This document shows positions 49,257 to 57,946 of a stretch of DNA of 64,000 bases, in pieces. The DNA lies in the NCBI GenBank assembly GCA_035537875.1, contig DATLLJ010000105.1, positions 1 through 64,000 of the forward strand, given 5' to 3'. Position numbers and translations under genes: made by a program. The DNA comes from DATLLJ01 sp035537875 (GTDB lineage Bacteria > Acidobacteriota > Vicinamibacteria > Vicinamibacterales > CAVVIG01). Every line of letters begins with the position of its first letter. Within the stretch, counting starts at the first letter, position 1. The notes beneath the pieces are model-generated. The model made no database searches, had not been told where the DNA came from, and was given only the letters and a program-made list of their open reading frames with translations.

Positions 49257-51523
49257 TGGCATGCAGGAATGCAGCAATGTGTTCGTCCATTCGTGCAGTC
49301 CTGTATTCGTGCCTTCTCCTTTCGCTGGGCGCAAGCGGAGCCGGCGCGCAGGTGGCCGCCTGGCCGGCCGAGCGTCCTCCCCGGCCGCTGCCGACCAGGG
49401 AGATCAAATTCCCGCCCTACGAGATCCGGACGCTCCCCAACGGGCTGCAGGTTGTCGCAGTCCTGCACCATGAACAGCCCGCCGTCAGCATGCGGCTGAT
49501 CGTCGGCGCCGGCAGCGCGTCGGATCCGGCCGGAAAGCTCGGCCTGGCCCAGCTGCTCGCCTCGCTGCTCGATCAGGGCACGACGACCAAATCGGCCAAG
49601 GAGTTGAACGATACGATCGACTCGATCGGCGGCGCGATCGGATCGGGGGCCGCCAGCGATCTGAGCTTCGTCAACATGGTGGTGATGAAGGACAGCTTCG
49701 AAGCGGGCCTGCAGATGCTTTCCGACATGATCGAGCGGCCGGCATTTGCTCCAGAGGAGATCGATCGCCAGCGCCAGCAACAGCTGTCTTTTCTGCGCGT
49801 GAGCCTCGACGATCCGGCTTACCTGGCCAACGCCGTCTTCGACCGGCTGGTCTTCGGGTTCAATCCGTACGGTCTGCCGGACAGCGGCACCCCCGAGACG
49901 ATGGCCGGCATCACGAGGGACGATCTTCTTGCCTTTCATCGGAGGTACTTCGCGCCCAACAACGCCATCCTCGCGATTGTCGGCGACGTCACCGCCGAGG
50001 AAGCCTTCGACGGCGTGAGCAAGGTATTCGGCGCCTGGGCGCGGCGTGAAGTCCTGCGAGACAAGTTCGTCGAACCGCCCAATTCCACGCGCCGGGTGAT
50101 CGTGGTGGACAAGCCGGACTCGGTTCAGACCGAGATTCGCGTCGGCAACATCGGCATTCCGCGGAACCATTCCGACTTCATGGCTCTGAACCTCGCCGTC
50201 CGCATCCTGGGCGGCGAGGGCAGCAACCGCCTGCATCAGGTGCTGCGTACTGAGCGCGGGCTGACCTACGGCGCGCAGGCCGATATGGTGACGCGCAAGG
50301 AGAGCGGCGAGATCACGGCGGAGACCAACACGCGCTCCGATGCCACGGGCGAGGTGCTGAGACTCATCGTCGATCAGTTCTGGCGCCTGCAGCGCGAACG
50401 GGTGTCCGAGGGCGAATTGGCCGCCGCGAAAGCCTACATGACCGGCAGCTTCCCGCTGACCATCGAAACGCCCGACTCGATCGCGCTGCAGATTCTCAAC
50501 GTGATCTTCTACGGTCTTCCGCTCGAACAGCTGGAGACCTTCCGGGACCGGGTGAACAGAGTGACGGTTGACGACATCGAGCGCGTCTCGCGCTTCTACT
50601 TGAAGCCGGACGCCGTCTCGGTCGTCCTCGTTGGCAACGCTGCCGTTTTCGGGCCCCAGTTGCGCGGCGTCGGGTTCGGGAACTTCGAGACGATCCCGGT
50701 CGGAAACCTCGATTTGCTGACGGCCGATTTCAGGCGGGCGCCAGGAGCCGGCAAAGGGGGAGGAGCGGGCGGAATCGGTCGCGCGGGCGGTCCGGTGCTC
50801 AAGCTGGCCGGCTACGAACCACCGCAGCGACCGGTGACGGTCGACGAAGGCGAAAAAGCCCGGGCGCTGCTCGACGCCGTGATCGCGGCCAAGGGCGGCC
50901 TCGAGACGCTGCGCGGCATCAGGACGATTAGAGCGGTCACCACGGCATCGATAAGCGCACCGGTCGACTCCGAGAATGCCATCGAGGCCCGAACCACGAC
51001 GTACCTCGAATATCCCGATCACGTCCGCCTCGAAACGAAGGGTCCGCAGGGCGTGCAAGTCCAGGTGTTCGACGGCAAGCGCGGGTGGGTGCAAGATCCC
51101 GCCGGAACCCACGAGGTCCCGGAAGCCGCGGTGAGGGACATGGCGGTGAGTCTCAAACGGGACACGGTGGCGGCGCTGCTGGCCGCCGCCCGCGGCGAGC
51201 TGCGCCCACGGCTTCTCCCGGATGTGAAGGGTGCCGACGGGGCTCTCCATCGCGCGCTCGAGCTGTCCAGTCCCATGCTCGAACCGCTCGTCCTGTACGT
51301 GGACCCGCGAACCCATCTGATTGCGAAGCAGGCCTACCTCGTAAATGCACCCGGCCGGCCTCTGGTCGAGGAAATCTTCTCAGACTACCGTCCGATCGAC
51401 GGGTTGGCCGTGGCCTTCGCCGCCGAAGTGCGGGCGGACGGCAAGTCCGTGGTCCGACGCCGCGTGGACGACATCACGATCAACGCCAGAATCGATCCGA
51501 AGCTCTTCACGCGTCCCAATTGA
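49253..51523 (+). CDS. M16-like subunit without zinc site, fused to a LolA-like domain
   Basis: 756 residues from ATG 49253. The leader (ACRNAAMCSSIRAVLYSCLLLS) is encoded by an octamer array. Residues about 55-480 are M16-like (LPNGLQVVAVLHHEQPAVSMRL), but HxxEH is replaced by LAQLLAS, so it cannot bind zinc; it pairs with the upstream enzyme as alpha/beta units do. The region after residue 540 (TTYLEYPDHVRLETKG, FDGKRGWV, VLYVDPRTHLIAKQAY, FSDYRPIDGLAVAFA) resembles the LolA/LppX-like lipoprotein-carrier fold. The fusion suggests lipoprotein or outer-membrane quality control. It ends 4 bp inside lpxB. Confidence 0.87.
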   Translation: MMACRNAAMCSSIRAVLYSCLLLSLGASGAGAQVAAWPAERPPRPLPTREIKFPPYEIRTLPNGLQVVAVLHHEQPAVSMRLIVGAGSASDPAGKLGLAQLLASLLDQGTTTKSAKELNDTIDSIGGAIGSGAASDLSFVNMVVMKDSFEAGLQMLSDMIERPAFAPEEIDRQRQQQLSFLRVSLDDPAYLANAVFDRLVFGFNPYGLPDSGTPETMAGITRDDLLAFHRRYFAPNNAILAIVGDVTAEEAFDGVSKVFGAWARREVLRDKFVEPPNSTRRVIVVDKPDSVQTEIRVGNIGIPRNHSDFMALNLAVRILGGEGSNRLHQVLRTERGLTYGAQADMVTRKESGEITAETNTRSDATGEVLRLIVDQFWRLQRERVSEGELAAAKAYMTGSFPLTIETPDSIALQILNVIFYGLPLEQLETFRDRVNRVTVDDIERVSRFYLKPDAVSVVLVGNAAVFGPQLRGVGFGNFETIPVGNLDLLTADFRRAPGAGKGGGAGGIGRAGGPVLKLAGYEPPQRPVTVDEGEKARALLDAVIAAKGGLETLRGIRTIRAVTTASISAPVDSENAIEARTTTYLEYPDHVRLETKGPQGVQVQVFDGKRGWVQDPAGTHEVPEAAVRDMAVSLKRDTVAALLAAARGELRPRLLPDVKGADGALHRALELSSPMLEPLVLYVDPRTHLIAKQAYLVNAPGRPLVEEIFSDYRPIDGLAVAFAAEVRADGKSVVRRRVDDITINARIDPKLFTRPN
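49258..49313. repeat. octamer array inside a signal-peptide coding region
   Basis: GGCATGCA GGAATGCA GCAATGTG TTCGTCCA TTCGTGCA GTCCTGTA TTCGTGCC at 8-bp spacing encode residues 3-20 of the second M16 protein. The first two units resemble the complement of the later ones, and the words match those at 27868-27931. Confidence 0.65.
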
Positions 51524-52671
51524 AGTCGGCGCGACTGATGATCTCGTGCGGCGAGCCTTCTGGCGACTTGTACGCCGGCGCGCTGCTGCGCGAGCTGCAG
51601 GCGATCGATCCCGGGGTAGCGGTGAGCGGGCTGGCTGGCCCTCAATTCGCAGCCGCGGGCGGAACGCTCCTCGAGGACTATCGCGGCGTGGCGGTGACCG
51701 GACTTACCGAGGCCATCAAGAAGATCCCGCGGTCGTACGGTGTGCTCCGGCGGCTCGTCGCCTGGGCCCGCGCCAATCGTCCCGACGCGCTCGTGGTGAT
51801 CGATTTTCCCGACTTCAACTTCCGCCTCGCCAGGCGCGTCAAGGCGCTGGGCATACCCGTTGTCTATTACATCGCTCCACAGATTTGGGCATGGCGGGCC
51901 AAGCGAATCGACGCCATCCGCGCGTTCGCCGATCGCGTGCTCGTGATCTTTCCTTTCGAAGAGGAGATCTACAGGAAGGGCGGTGTTCCCGTCGAGTTCG
52001 TGGGACATCCGCTCGTCGACCTGGCGCGTCCCGCGATGTCGCGGGCGGCGTTCCTCGGATCGCAGCGCCTCTCCCTCTCCGCGCCGACGGTGGCGCTCCT
52101 TCCGGGGAGCCGGCCGAACGAGGTCGCGCGCATTCTCCCGGACTTGATGATTGCCGCCAAGAAGATCCGCATCAACCTGCCCGCCGCCCAGTTCATCGTT
52201 GCGCGCGCGCCCAACCTCGACGACTCCCTGTTCGAATCGCTCTCGGCCGGCGGCATGACGCTCGTCAGAGTGCTTCAGGGCGACACCGATACCATTCTCG
52301 CCGCGGCGAACGTGGTGCTCACCGCGTCGGGAACGGCCACCGTACAGACGGCGATTCACAACACGCCGATGGTGATCGTGTACCGCATGTCGCCGCTCTC
52401 GTACCGCATCGTGCGACGGATGGTGACGGTGGACAAGATCGGTATGGTCAACCTGATCGCTGGGGAGAAGATCGTCCCGGAGCTCATCCAGGAGGAATTC
52501 ACGCCCGCACGCGTGGCCGGCGAGGCTATCGCCATCCTGACCGACCAGCATCGGGTGCTGCGGATTCGAGCGGGCCTCGCCCGCGTTCGTGAGAAGCTCG
52601 GCGGGCCGGGTGCGAGCCGCCGAGCGGCGGAAGCGATACTGAAGGTGGCGACAAGGAGGTTGGAGGCTTGA
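51520..52671 (+). CDS. lpxB: lipid-A-disaccharide synthase
   Basis: 383 residues if started at TTG 51520, which overlaps the preceding stop (TTGA); an ATG at 51538 is the alternative. The GT19 marks are ISCGEPSGDLYAGALL, VVIDFPDFNFRLA, YIAPQIWAWRAKRID, VGHPLVDLA, LLPGSRPNEVARILP and TASGTATVQTAI. It links two acylated glucosamines in lipid A synthesis on the inner membrane, evidence that the organism has an LPS-bearing outer membrane. The end of the gene (RRLEA) lies in a heptamer array. Confidence 0.94.
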   Translation: MKSARLMISCGEPSGDLYAGALLRELQAIDPGVAVSGLAGPQFAAAGGTLLEDYRGVAVTGLTEAIKKIPRSYGVLRRLVAWARANRPDALVVIDFPDFNFRLARRVKALGIPVVYYIAPQIWAWRAKRIDAIRAFADRVLVIFPFEEEIYRKGGVPVEFVGHPLVDLARPAMSRAAFLGSQRLSLSAPTVALLPGSRPNEVARILPDLMIAAKKIRINLPAAQFIVARAPNLDDSLFESLSAGGMTLVRVLQGDTDTILAAANVVLTASGTATVQTAIHNTPMVIVYRMSPLSYRIVRRMVTVDKIGMVNLIAGEKIVPELIQEEFTPARVAGEAIAILTDQHRVLRIRAGLARVREKLGGPGASRRAAEAILKVATRRLEA

Positions 52672-52677
52672 GGTTAG
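52657..52677. repeat. three AGGTTGG heptamers at the lpxB end
   Basis: AGGTTGG AGGCTTG AGGTTAG at a 7-bp period contain the lpxB stop codon. The unit is the complement of the CCTCCAA array at 22266-22296 and 62926-62967. Confidence 0.6.
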
Positions 52678-52679
52678 AA

Positions 52680-52800
52680 CCGCAGTCTCACCGGCGCCCA
52701 GCCTGAATGTCTTTGGCAATCCTCTCCACGTCGCCCCACTAAGTCAGACGAGATGCCGACGTGATCGATGCCGATCAGCTTGACGGCCGCGCCAACCCAG
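52680..52800 (-). pseudogene. possible relic of an M19 membrane dipeptidase gene
   Basis: On the minus strand the codons around 52740-52800 read AAVKLIGIDHVGISSDL, close to the KLVGIDHVGIGSDFDG signature of renal-type dipeptidases. Nothing upstream matches the family, and downstream the frame departs from it. It is therefore at most a short decayed fragment. The match rests on one motif. Confidence 0.35.
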
Positions 52801-52827
52801 CGCCCGATAAACAGGGCCGTCGTCCTC

Positions 52828-53376
52828 TTATTTCGCGAGCGCGTCGCGCGGATCGGCGCCGGCACGAGGACCGTCCCAGTCTCTCTCGACCCCGTCGCCT
52901 CGCGCCTTGTCACCATGTGTCGGCGTCACAAAGCCGAGAAGACAGCCATTGCTGCCATCTCTCAGCTGATTGCACCGCACTTTGATGGTGTCGCCTGGTC
53001 TAAGGTCTCCCTTCTTGACTCCGGCCCTTGCGAGGCCGGCGGGAGCGGTGGCTTCGAGAGCCCAGATCGCCGTCTCACCTTTGCCGTCCTTGACCTCGAG
53101 ATAGATCCAGGAATGCGGGTTGATCAACTGCACTTCCTTGACCGTACAGACGATCGTGGCGGAGTAGCGGCTCTGGCCAGCCTCGGCGCGATAGACGCGG
53201 GCCGGCAGGTCGTAGCCATATTCCGAGCGATAGGTGGTCTCCTCCACCTTCGGTTCACTCGGGAAATTGACAGTGAAGAAGTCGGCGGTACTCGTATATT
53301 CGATCCAGTCCTGGGCGAAGGCAGGCCCCGACACAAACAGCATGAATGCTGCCGGCAGGAGTCGATTGGGGCGCAT
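52828..53376 (-). CDS. secreted protein of unknown function
   Basis: 182 residues from ATG 53376 with a signal peptide (RLLPAAFMLFVSGPAFAQ). After it comes DWIEYTSTADFFTVNFPSEPK, a motif seen in proteins with a stress-response-type periplasmic fold, and then PAGLARAGVKKGDLRPGDTIKV, resembling a small beta domain (DUF6152-like). The last 25 residues lose similarity to anything, and a frameshift near the end is possible. Probably periplasmic; function not known. Confidence 0.6.
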   Translation of the reverse strand: MRPNRLLPAAFMLFVSGPAFAQDWIEYTSTADFFTVNFPSEPKVEETTYRSEYGYDLPARVYRAEAGQSRYSATIVCTVKEVQLINPHSWIYLEVKDGKGETAIWALEATAPAGLARAGVKKGDLRPGDTIKVRCNQLRDGSNGCLLGFVTPTHGDKARGDGVERDWDGPRAGADPRDALAK

Positions 53377-53490
53377 ATTGATCCTCCAAAGCTCCGCGCC
53401 ATACTGCCAGAAAAAAGGCCGAAGGGGTACCGCGACTCCTCGCGAGCTCTCGGCGCTGTACGAACGCTGGGACGCGCTCGATTCGCGACG

Positions 53491-54087
53491 CTAGTTCAGC
53501 CGAAGCTTGAAGACGAGCTGGAACGAACGGTTTTTGGTTTCGTTCAGGCCCAGATCCTCAAGGAAGTCGACATTGCTTTTCAGGATGTCCGTCATGCCCC
53601 AGACATAACGACCTTCGATGGCAAACCTTGCAATCTGGAGCCCGAGGCCACCGAGAATCCCGATGTCGTAGTTGTTGACGGAATCGTCGACGCTATTGCC
53701 GTCCGCGTCCTCTGCCGTGAGCTGAATGTCGAAAACGGGCCCCCCCATCGGATAGACCCGGTAGTTGCTCGAGCCCAGGTTGATCCGTAGGAGCGTCGGG
53801 AATTCGAGGAAGGTGCGTTTGAGCTTTCCGCCAGACTCGTTCTGGGTTTCTCTGGTGACGTAACTCATTTCGCCCATGAACGTGACAGGTGCACTCCCGC
53901 CGTACCAGAGCCCGACCAGCCACCCGCTCTTGCCCTGAATGTCGGCCAGCACGTCGTCGTCCCCTGAGACGGTGTCGTAAGTGAAGCCGCCCTGAAGACC
54001 AAAGCCTTGAGCATTGGCAGGTCTTGCCGCAAGCAGCGTGACGATAAGTACAAGTGAAGCAGCCAGAAACCGAGCGGTGTGTCGCAT
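53491..54087 (-). CDS. outer-membrane beta-barrel protein (PorT/OmpA-barrel-like)
   Basis: 198 residues with signal peptide (LAASLVLIVTLLAARPANA). The start of the mature protein (GFGLQGGFTYDTVSGD) and strands GWLVGLWYGG, RVYPMGGPVFDIQL, FAIEGRYVWGMTDI, ending FQLVFKLRLN, fit eight-stranded outer-membrane barrels. It is on the minus strand with no close partner. The role is unknown; such proteins stabilise the outer membrane or help secretion. Confidence 0.7.
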   Translation of the reverse strand: MRHTARFLAASLVLIVTLLAARPANAQGFGLQGGFTYDTVSGDDDVLADIQGKSGWLVGLWYGGSAPVTFMGEMSYVTRETQNESGGKLKRTFLEFPTLLRINLGSSNYRVYPMGGPVFDIQLTAEDADGNSVDDSVNNYDIGILGGLGLQIARFAIEGRYVWGMTDILKSNVDFLEDLGLNETKNRSFQLVFKLRLN

Positions 54088-54199
54088 GATTGTCTCCTGA
54101 AGAGAGAGTTTCCTGCCGCGGTGGCTCCGCGGGATTTCGCAGCAATGGACGCCGGATGACGATACTTCAGGATGTTTCGAGCGGCAACAGCCGGACTGA

Positions 54200-54240
54200 C
54201 TCAGCGGGCGAAAGCAACGGCCCGCAAGTGGCCCGCTGAG
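54200..54240. terminator. 10-bp stem-loop in the 54.1-54.4 kb spacer
   Basis: CTCAGCGGGC and GCCCGCTGAG are perfect inverted repeats with an inner GCGGGC/GCCCGC pairing option. There is no T-run. The rest of the 354-bp spacer 54088-54441 contains a CCGCGG-TGGCT-CCGCGG repeat near 54116-54132 and no supported gene. Confidence 0.3.
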
Positions 54241-54528
54241 CTGACGGCCGACGCCTGACCGTTGCAGCCGCGGATCGACGTCGACATCATGAAGAGATAA
54301 CCTCCTGCCTCCTGCGGTCGACGCAATCCGCCGCCATCGGGACGGACCCGCCGAGTCCCGGACGACGATGCAGACGGTCCGTTTCCGTATCGTGAGGCCG
54401 ACCAGTTTTTCCTGCCGACGCTGTCTGTTACGCTATTAGGTATGCCACGGCCACCCAACATCTGATCCCGCTACCGCCGAAACCTCTGGCTCTACCTGCC
54501 GTACCAGATCGCCACGCTCGAAGGCGTC

Positions 54529-55518
54529 ATGGACGGGCTGTATCTCCTGTGGTGGGTCCAGGAGAAACAGATGTCGCCTGCGCTCGTCGCGACCACGATG
54601 GCCGCCGGCGACCTCGCGCTGATGGCACTCGAGGTGCCCACCGGATGGTGTGCCGATCGATTCGGCAACCGTCGCAGCCTCGTTCTCGGTTCTCTTCTTC
54701 AAGTCGCCGGCATGATCTGCTGCTGGCTGGCCGAGGGCATTCCTGGGCTGGTCGGCGCGTGCCTGCTGGTGGCTGTTGCCGACGCCTTCCGGTCGGGCGC
54801 GGATCAGGCGCTGCTCTATCGCACGTGTGTGACGCTGGGCCGCGAACCGGAGTTCCAGCGAATCGAGGCGCGCTCGCGCGCCGTGCAAGTCGTCGCGCTC
54901 GCCCTGTTGATCGTCGCCGGCGGAGCTGTCGTCGCGAGGTGGGGCTTCGCTGCGGGCTGGCTCGCGGAAACACTGCTGTGCGCGTTGGGCGGTGCGATCG
55001 CCTTCGCGATGAGCGAGCCGCCGGCGTGTGACGGGGAAGTCGACGACACCCCAACGCCGCGCGCGAAGGTCCCGTGGACGATGGTGGCTCTCGTCATCCT
55101 TCCATTGGCGTTCCTGGACGCGGCCGGATCGGCAGGCTCGTTTCTGCTGCAGACGACCGGCGACCGAAGTCCCATGCACGTGACGCTGCTCATCGCGCTC
55201 ATCACGCTGGCAGACGCGGCTGGCTCAGTGCTGGCGGCGAGGCTACCGGCTGTGGGCGTACGATCGCAGTTGGCGGTTGCGGTACTCGGATTGGTTCTGG
55301 TGGCTGCCGCGCTCACGATCCGCGGAGCGCTGGTTCCGGCGACCATCGCGCTGTCGTTCAGCACCGGTGTGTTGCATCCATTGCGGGCGGCAGCAATTCA
55401 ACGGATGGCGACCGACGCCGTACGTGCCCGAGCCGCTTCTGCAGCGAGCGCGTGCGATATGGCGCTGTCTACGCTCTTCCTGTTGCTAGCGGGCAGCTTG
55501 CTGGCGCGAAGGAAGTAG
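54529..55518 (+). CDS. MFS transporter, possibly broken by an early stop codon
   Basis: 329 residues with about ten hydrophobic segments and the MFS loop ADRFGNRRSLVLGS. The ATG used here lies within the first membrane helix. In the same frame another ATG at 54442 would give MPRPPNI, then TGA (54463-54465), then RRNLWLYLPYQIATLEGVMDG, a normal MFS start. This looks like a nonsense mutation of a once complete gene, or a case where a non-standard start after the TGA is used. Substrate unknown. Reported from the internal ATG for lack of a better legal start. Confidence 0.6.
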   Translation: MDGLYLLWWVQEKQMSPALVATTMAAGDLALMALEVPTGWCADRFGNRRSLVLGSLLQVAGMICCWLAEGIPGLVGACLLVAVADAFRSGADQALLYRTCVTLGREPEFQRIEARSRAVQVVALALLIVAGGAVVARWGFAAGWLAETLLCALGGAIAFAMSEPPACDGEVDDTPTPRAKVPWTMVALVILPLAFLDAAGSAGSFLLQTTGDRSPMHVTLLIALITLADAAGSVLAARLPAVGVRSQLAVAVLGLVLVAAALTIRGALVPATIALSFSTGVLHPLRAAAIQRMATDAVRARAASAASACDMALSTLFLLLAGSLLARRK

Positions 55519-55628
55519 CTGCGGCTGGCCGCATCACTCGACGCGCAACGCCTCGACCGGCCTACCTTATCGGACGGTGCCTCGCCCTCCGCGACAGATC
55601 CGGCAATCCGGATGCATAATCCAGCGTG

Positions 55629-57611
55629 ATGAAACGGACCTCGCTCCTGGCATCGGCCGCCGCGGTTATCACGGTCGGCGTGATGGTCGCCGGCCAGACG
55701 AATCCGAGCCAGCCCGCCGGCGGTGATTGGCCGATGTACAGCCTCAATCATGCGGGCACGCGGTTCTCACCGTTGACCGACGTCAATGCCGCCAACGTCG
55801 CGCGGCTCGCGCCGGCGTGGTCGGTGCGGCTCGTTCCGCCTGCAGGCGGACAGGGTGCGCCGGCTCCCGCCGGCAATCCAGCGGCAGGTCCGGCACGTTG
55901 CGGCGACGACCCGTTCGGAGGCGGCTGCAGCAACCCGGAGGCCACGCCGATCGTCGTTGACGGCGTCATGTACCTCCCCGCGAGCGGGAATCAGGTGCTC
56001 GCGCTGGACGCCGACACAGGGAGAGAGGTGTGGCGCTACCGGATGCCCCAAGGCGTCACGACGACTGCTCGCGGTGTGGCCTACTGGCCGGGCGATGGGT
56101 CGATCGCTCCCCGCATTCTCCTGACCGCTGGAGCGCGACTCGTCGCGCTCGATGCGGCAACAGGCCGGCCGGCGACGGGATTCGGACGAAACGGCATCGT
56201 CGAGATCCTCGTGCCCTGGAACGGCGTGCCGGTCGTCTACAGGAACGTCGCCATCCTCGGCGCGACGACGGGCGAGGTGCCGTTGGGGTTTCCGGGCGAC
56301 ACGCGGGCGTTCGACGTGCGAACGGGCGCCAAACTCTGGCAGTTCCACACCGTGCCGCTCCCTGGCGAGATCGGCCACGACTCGTGGCTGGACGATGGAT
56401 GGAGGGGCCGGTCGGGAGCGAACGTCTGGGCGTGGTACATGACCGTCGACGAGGAGCGCGGAATCCTCTATATGCCGGTCGCCGGCCCGGCAGCGAACTA
56501 CTGGGGCGGCGACCGACCCGGCAACAACCTGTTCGCCAACTCGATCGTCGCGGTCGACGCCGAAACCGGCAAGTACCGGTGGCATTTCCAGACTGTGCAT
56601 CACGACATCTGGGATTCCGACATGCCGTCGCCGCCGGTGCTCGTGGATCTCGTGCAGAACGGCCAGAAGGTTCCCGCGCTGGCGTCGATCGGCAAGACCG
56701 GCTACATGTTCATCCTTGATCGCGTCACTGGCAAGCCCGTCTTCGGCGTCGAGGAGCGAGCGGTGCCGAAGGGCAACGCGCCGGGCGAATGGTACGCCCC
56801 CACACAACCGTTCCCGGTGAAGCCGGCGCAGCCGCTCGTGCGCGTGGATTTCAACAGGGAACGGGATATGGTGCGCCCGGAGGACACGTCGGCTCAGCAC
56901 GTGTCCGAATGTCAGGCGCTCTGGGACAAGAGCGGCGGCTTCTACAACGCGGGCCCGTTCACGCCGTTCCTGTTTCACGAGGACGATACGCCGCCCGTGA
57001 GCACCATCCAGTTTCCGGGCGGCACCGGCGGGGTGAACTGGGGCGGTCCAGCCGCGGATCCCGTAAGCGGCTACATATTCGTCAACGCGCACGACACGTC
57101 GCTGGTCGGATGGATCGAGAAGCGGAAGCCCGGACTGAACTACGGGCGCGGCGCCGATGGCACCACGCAACCTTACGATCGCGCAAGCGTGAACGGGCCG
57201 GGACCCTATTTCGGCTTCGCGGCTTCCCTGAGAGACGCGAGCGGACGCACCCTCTTGAACCTGCCGTGCCAGCGTCCGCCCTGGGCACGCCTCATCGCGG
57301 TGGACGCCAACACCGGCGAGATCGCCTGGCAGAGCACGCTGGGCCTGACCGACGCGCTGCCCGAGGGCAAGCAGCTCACGGGCGGAAGCGGCAGCGCTGG
57401 CCCCATCGTGACCGCGGGCGGCCTCGTGTTCGTGGGCGCGACCACCGATCGCCGGTTCCGCGCGTTCGACGCAAAGACGGGGAAGGAGCTGTGGGCGACC
57501 AGACTCGATGCCCAGGTGAACGCCAACCCTATGACCTATCGGGGGAGGAACGGGAAGCAGTACGTGGCGGTCGTCGCAACGGACACGCTCGTCGCGTTCG
57601 CGCTGCCATGA
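55629..57611 (+). CDS. PQQ-dependent dehydrogenase, beta-propeller type
   Basis: 660 residues from ATG 55629 (a GTG lies directly before it). A signal peptide (LLASAAAVITVGVMVAG) is followed by eight-bladed propeller repeats: DWPMYSLNHAGTRFSPL, ALDADTGREVWRY, TVHHDIWDSDMPSPPVLVDL, GSGSAGPIVTAGGLVFVGATTD and FDAKTGKELWATRL. These are quinoprotein glucose/alcohol dehydrogenase marks. It oxidises a sugar or alcohol in the periplasm and passes electrons to quinone or cytochrome; no heme c motif is fused. Cysteines in the ARCGDDPFGGGC insert are unusual. Start ribosome site not clear. Confidence 0.9.
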   Translation: MKRTSLLASAAAVITVGVMVAGQTNPSQPAGGDWPMYSLNHAGTRFSPLTDVNAANVARLAPAWSVRLVPPAGGQGAPAPAGNPAAGPARCGDDPFGGGCSNPEATPIVVDGVMYLPASGNQVLALDADTGREVWRYRMPQGVTTTARGVAYWPGDGSIAPRILLTAGARLVALDAATGRPATGFGRNGIVEILVPWNGVPVVYRNVAILGATTGEVPLGFPGDTRAFDVRTGAKLWQFHTVPLPGEIGHDSWLDDGWRGRSGANVWAWYMTVDEERGILYMPVAGPAANYWGGDRPGNNLFANSIVAVDAETGKYRWHFQTVHHDIWDSDMPSPPVLVDLVQNGQKVPALASIGKTGYMFILDRVTGKPVFGVEERAVPKGNAPGEWYAPTQPFPVKPAQPLVRVDFNRERDMVRPEDTSAQHVSECQALWDKSGGFYNAGPFTPFLFHEDDTPPVSTIQFPGGTGGVNWGGPAADPVSGYIFVNAHDTSLVGWIEKRKPGLNYGRGADGTTQPYDRASVNGPGPYFGFAASLRDASGRTLLNLPCQRPPWARLIAVDANTGEIAWQSTLGLTDALPEGKQLTGGSGSAGPIVTAGGLVFVGATTDRRFRAFDAKTGKELWATRLDAQVNANPMTYRGRNGKQYVAVVATDTLVAFALP

Positions 57612-57649
57612 ACGCGCCGCTGGCTACTGCTCGCTGTAAGAGCGTGGCC

Positions 57650-57845
57650 ACGAGATTCGACGACTCATCCGTTTTGGCGCTGACCGTCGATTGGGCCGTG
57701 GAGCACGGCATCGAGACGGCGACGTTCCACGTTCTCACACCGTACCCGGGAACCGTGCTATACAGCGGACTGCAGCGGAAGGTCGGATTACGAACGCCGA
57801 CCGTGAGCCCGTGCGACAGACGACACGCGGTAAGCGGGCGGGAAT
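57650..57845 (+). pseudogene. relic of a B12-binding radical SAM protein gene
   Basis: In the spacer after the PQQ gene the plus strand encodes DDSSVLALTVDWAVEHG, IETATFHVLTPYPGTVLY and CDRRHAV, which follow the C-terminal part of B12-type radical SAM proteins (IEQGIETATFHILTPYPGTALY and YDTRHAV). The iron-sulfur cysteine motif and the rest are gone. The fragment occupies most of the 335-bp gap before the monooxygenase gene. It is best read as the decayed end of a deleted gene. Confidence 0.55.
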
Positions 57846-57946
57846 GATGCTGCCGGTGCTCAGGCGATCCTCAGCGAGTTCGGCAGAGGTTCCGCGCAGA
57901 AAGACGCCAAACGGATTAGATTGGAGAGACAGGCGCGAGGTACACC

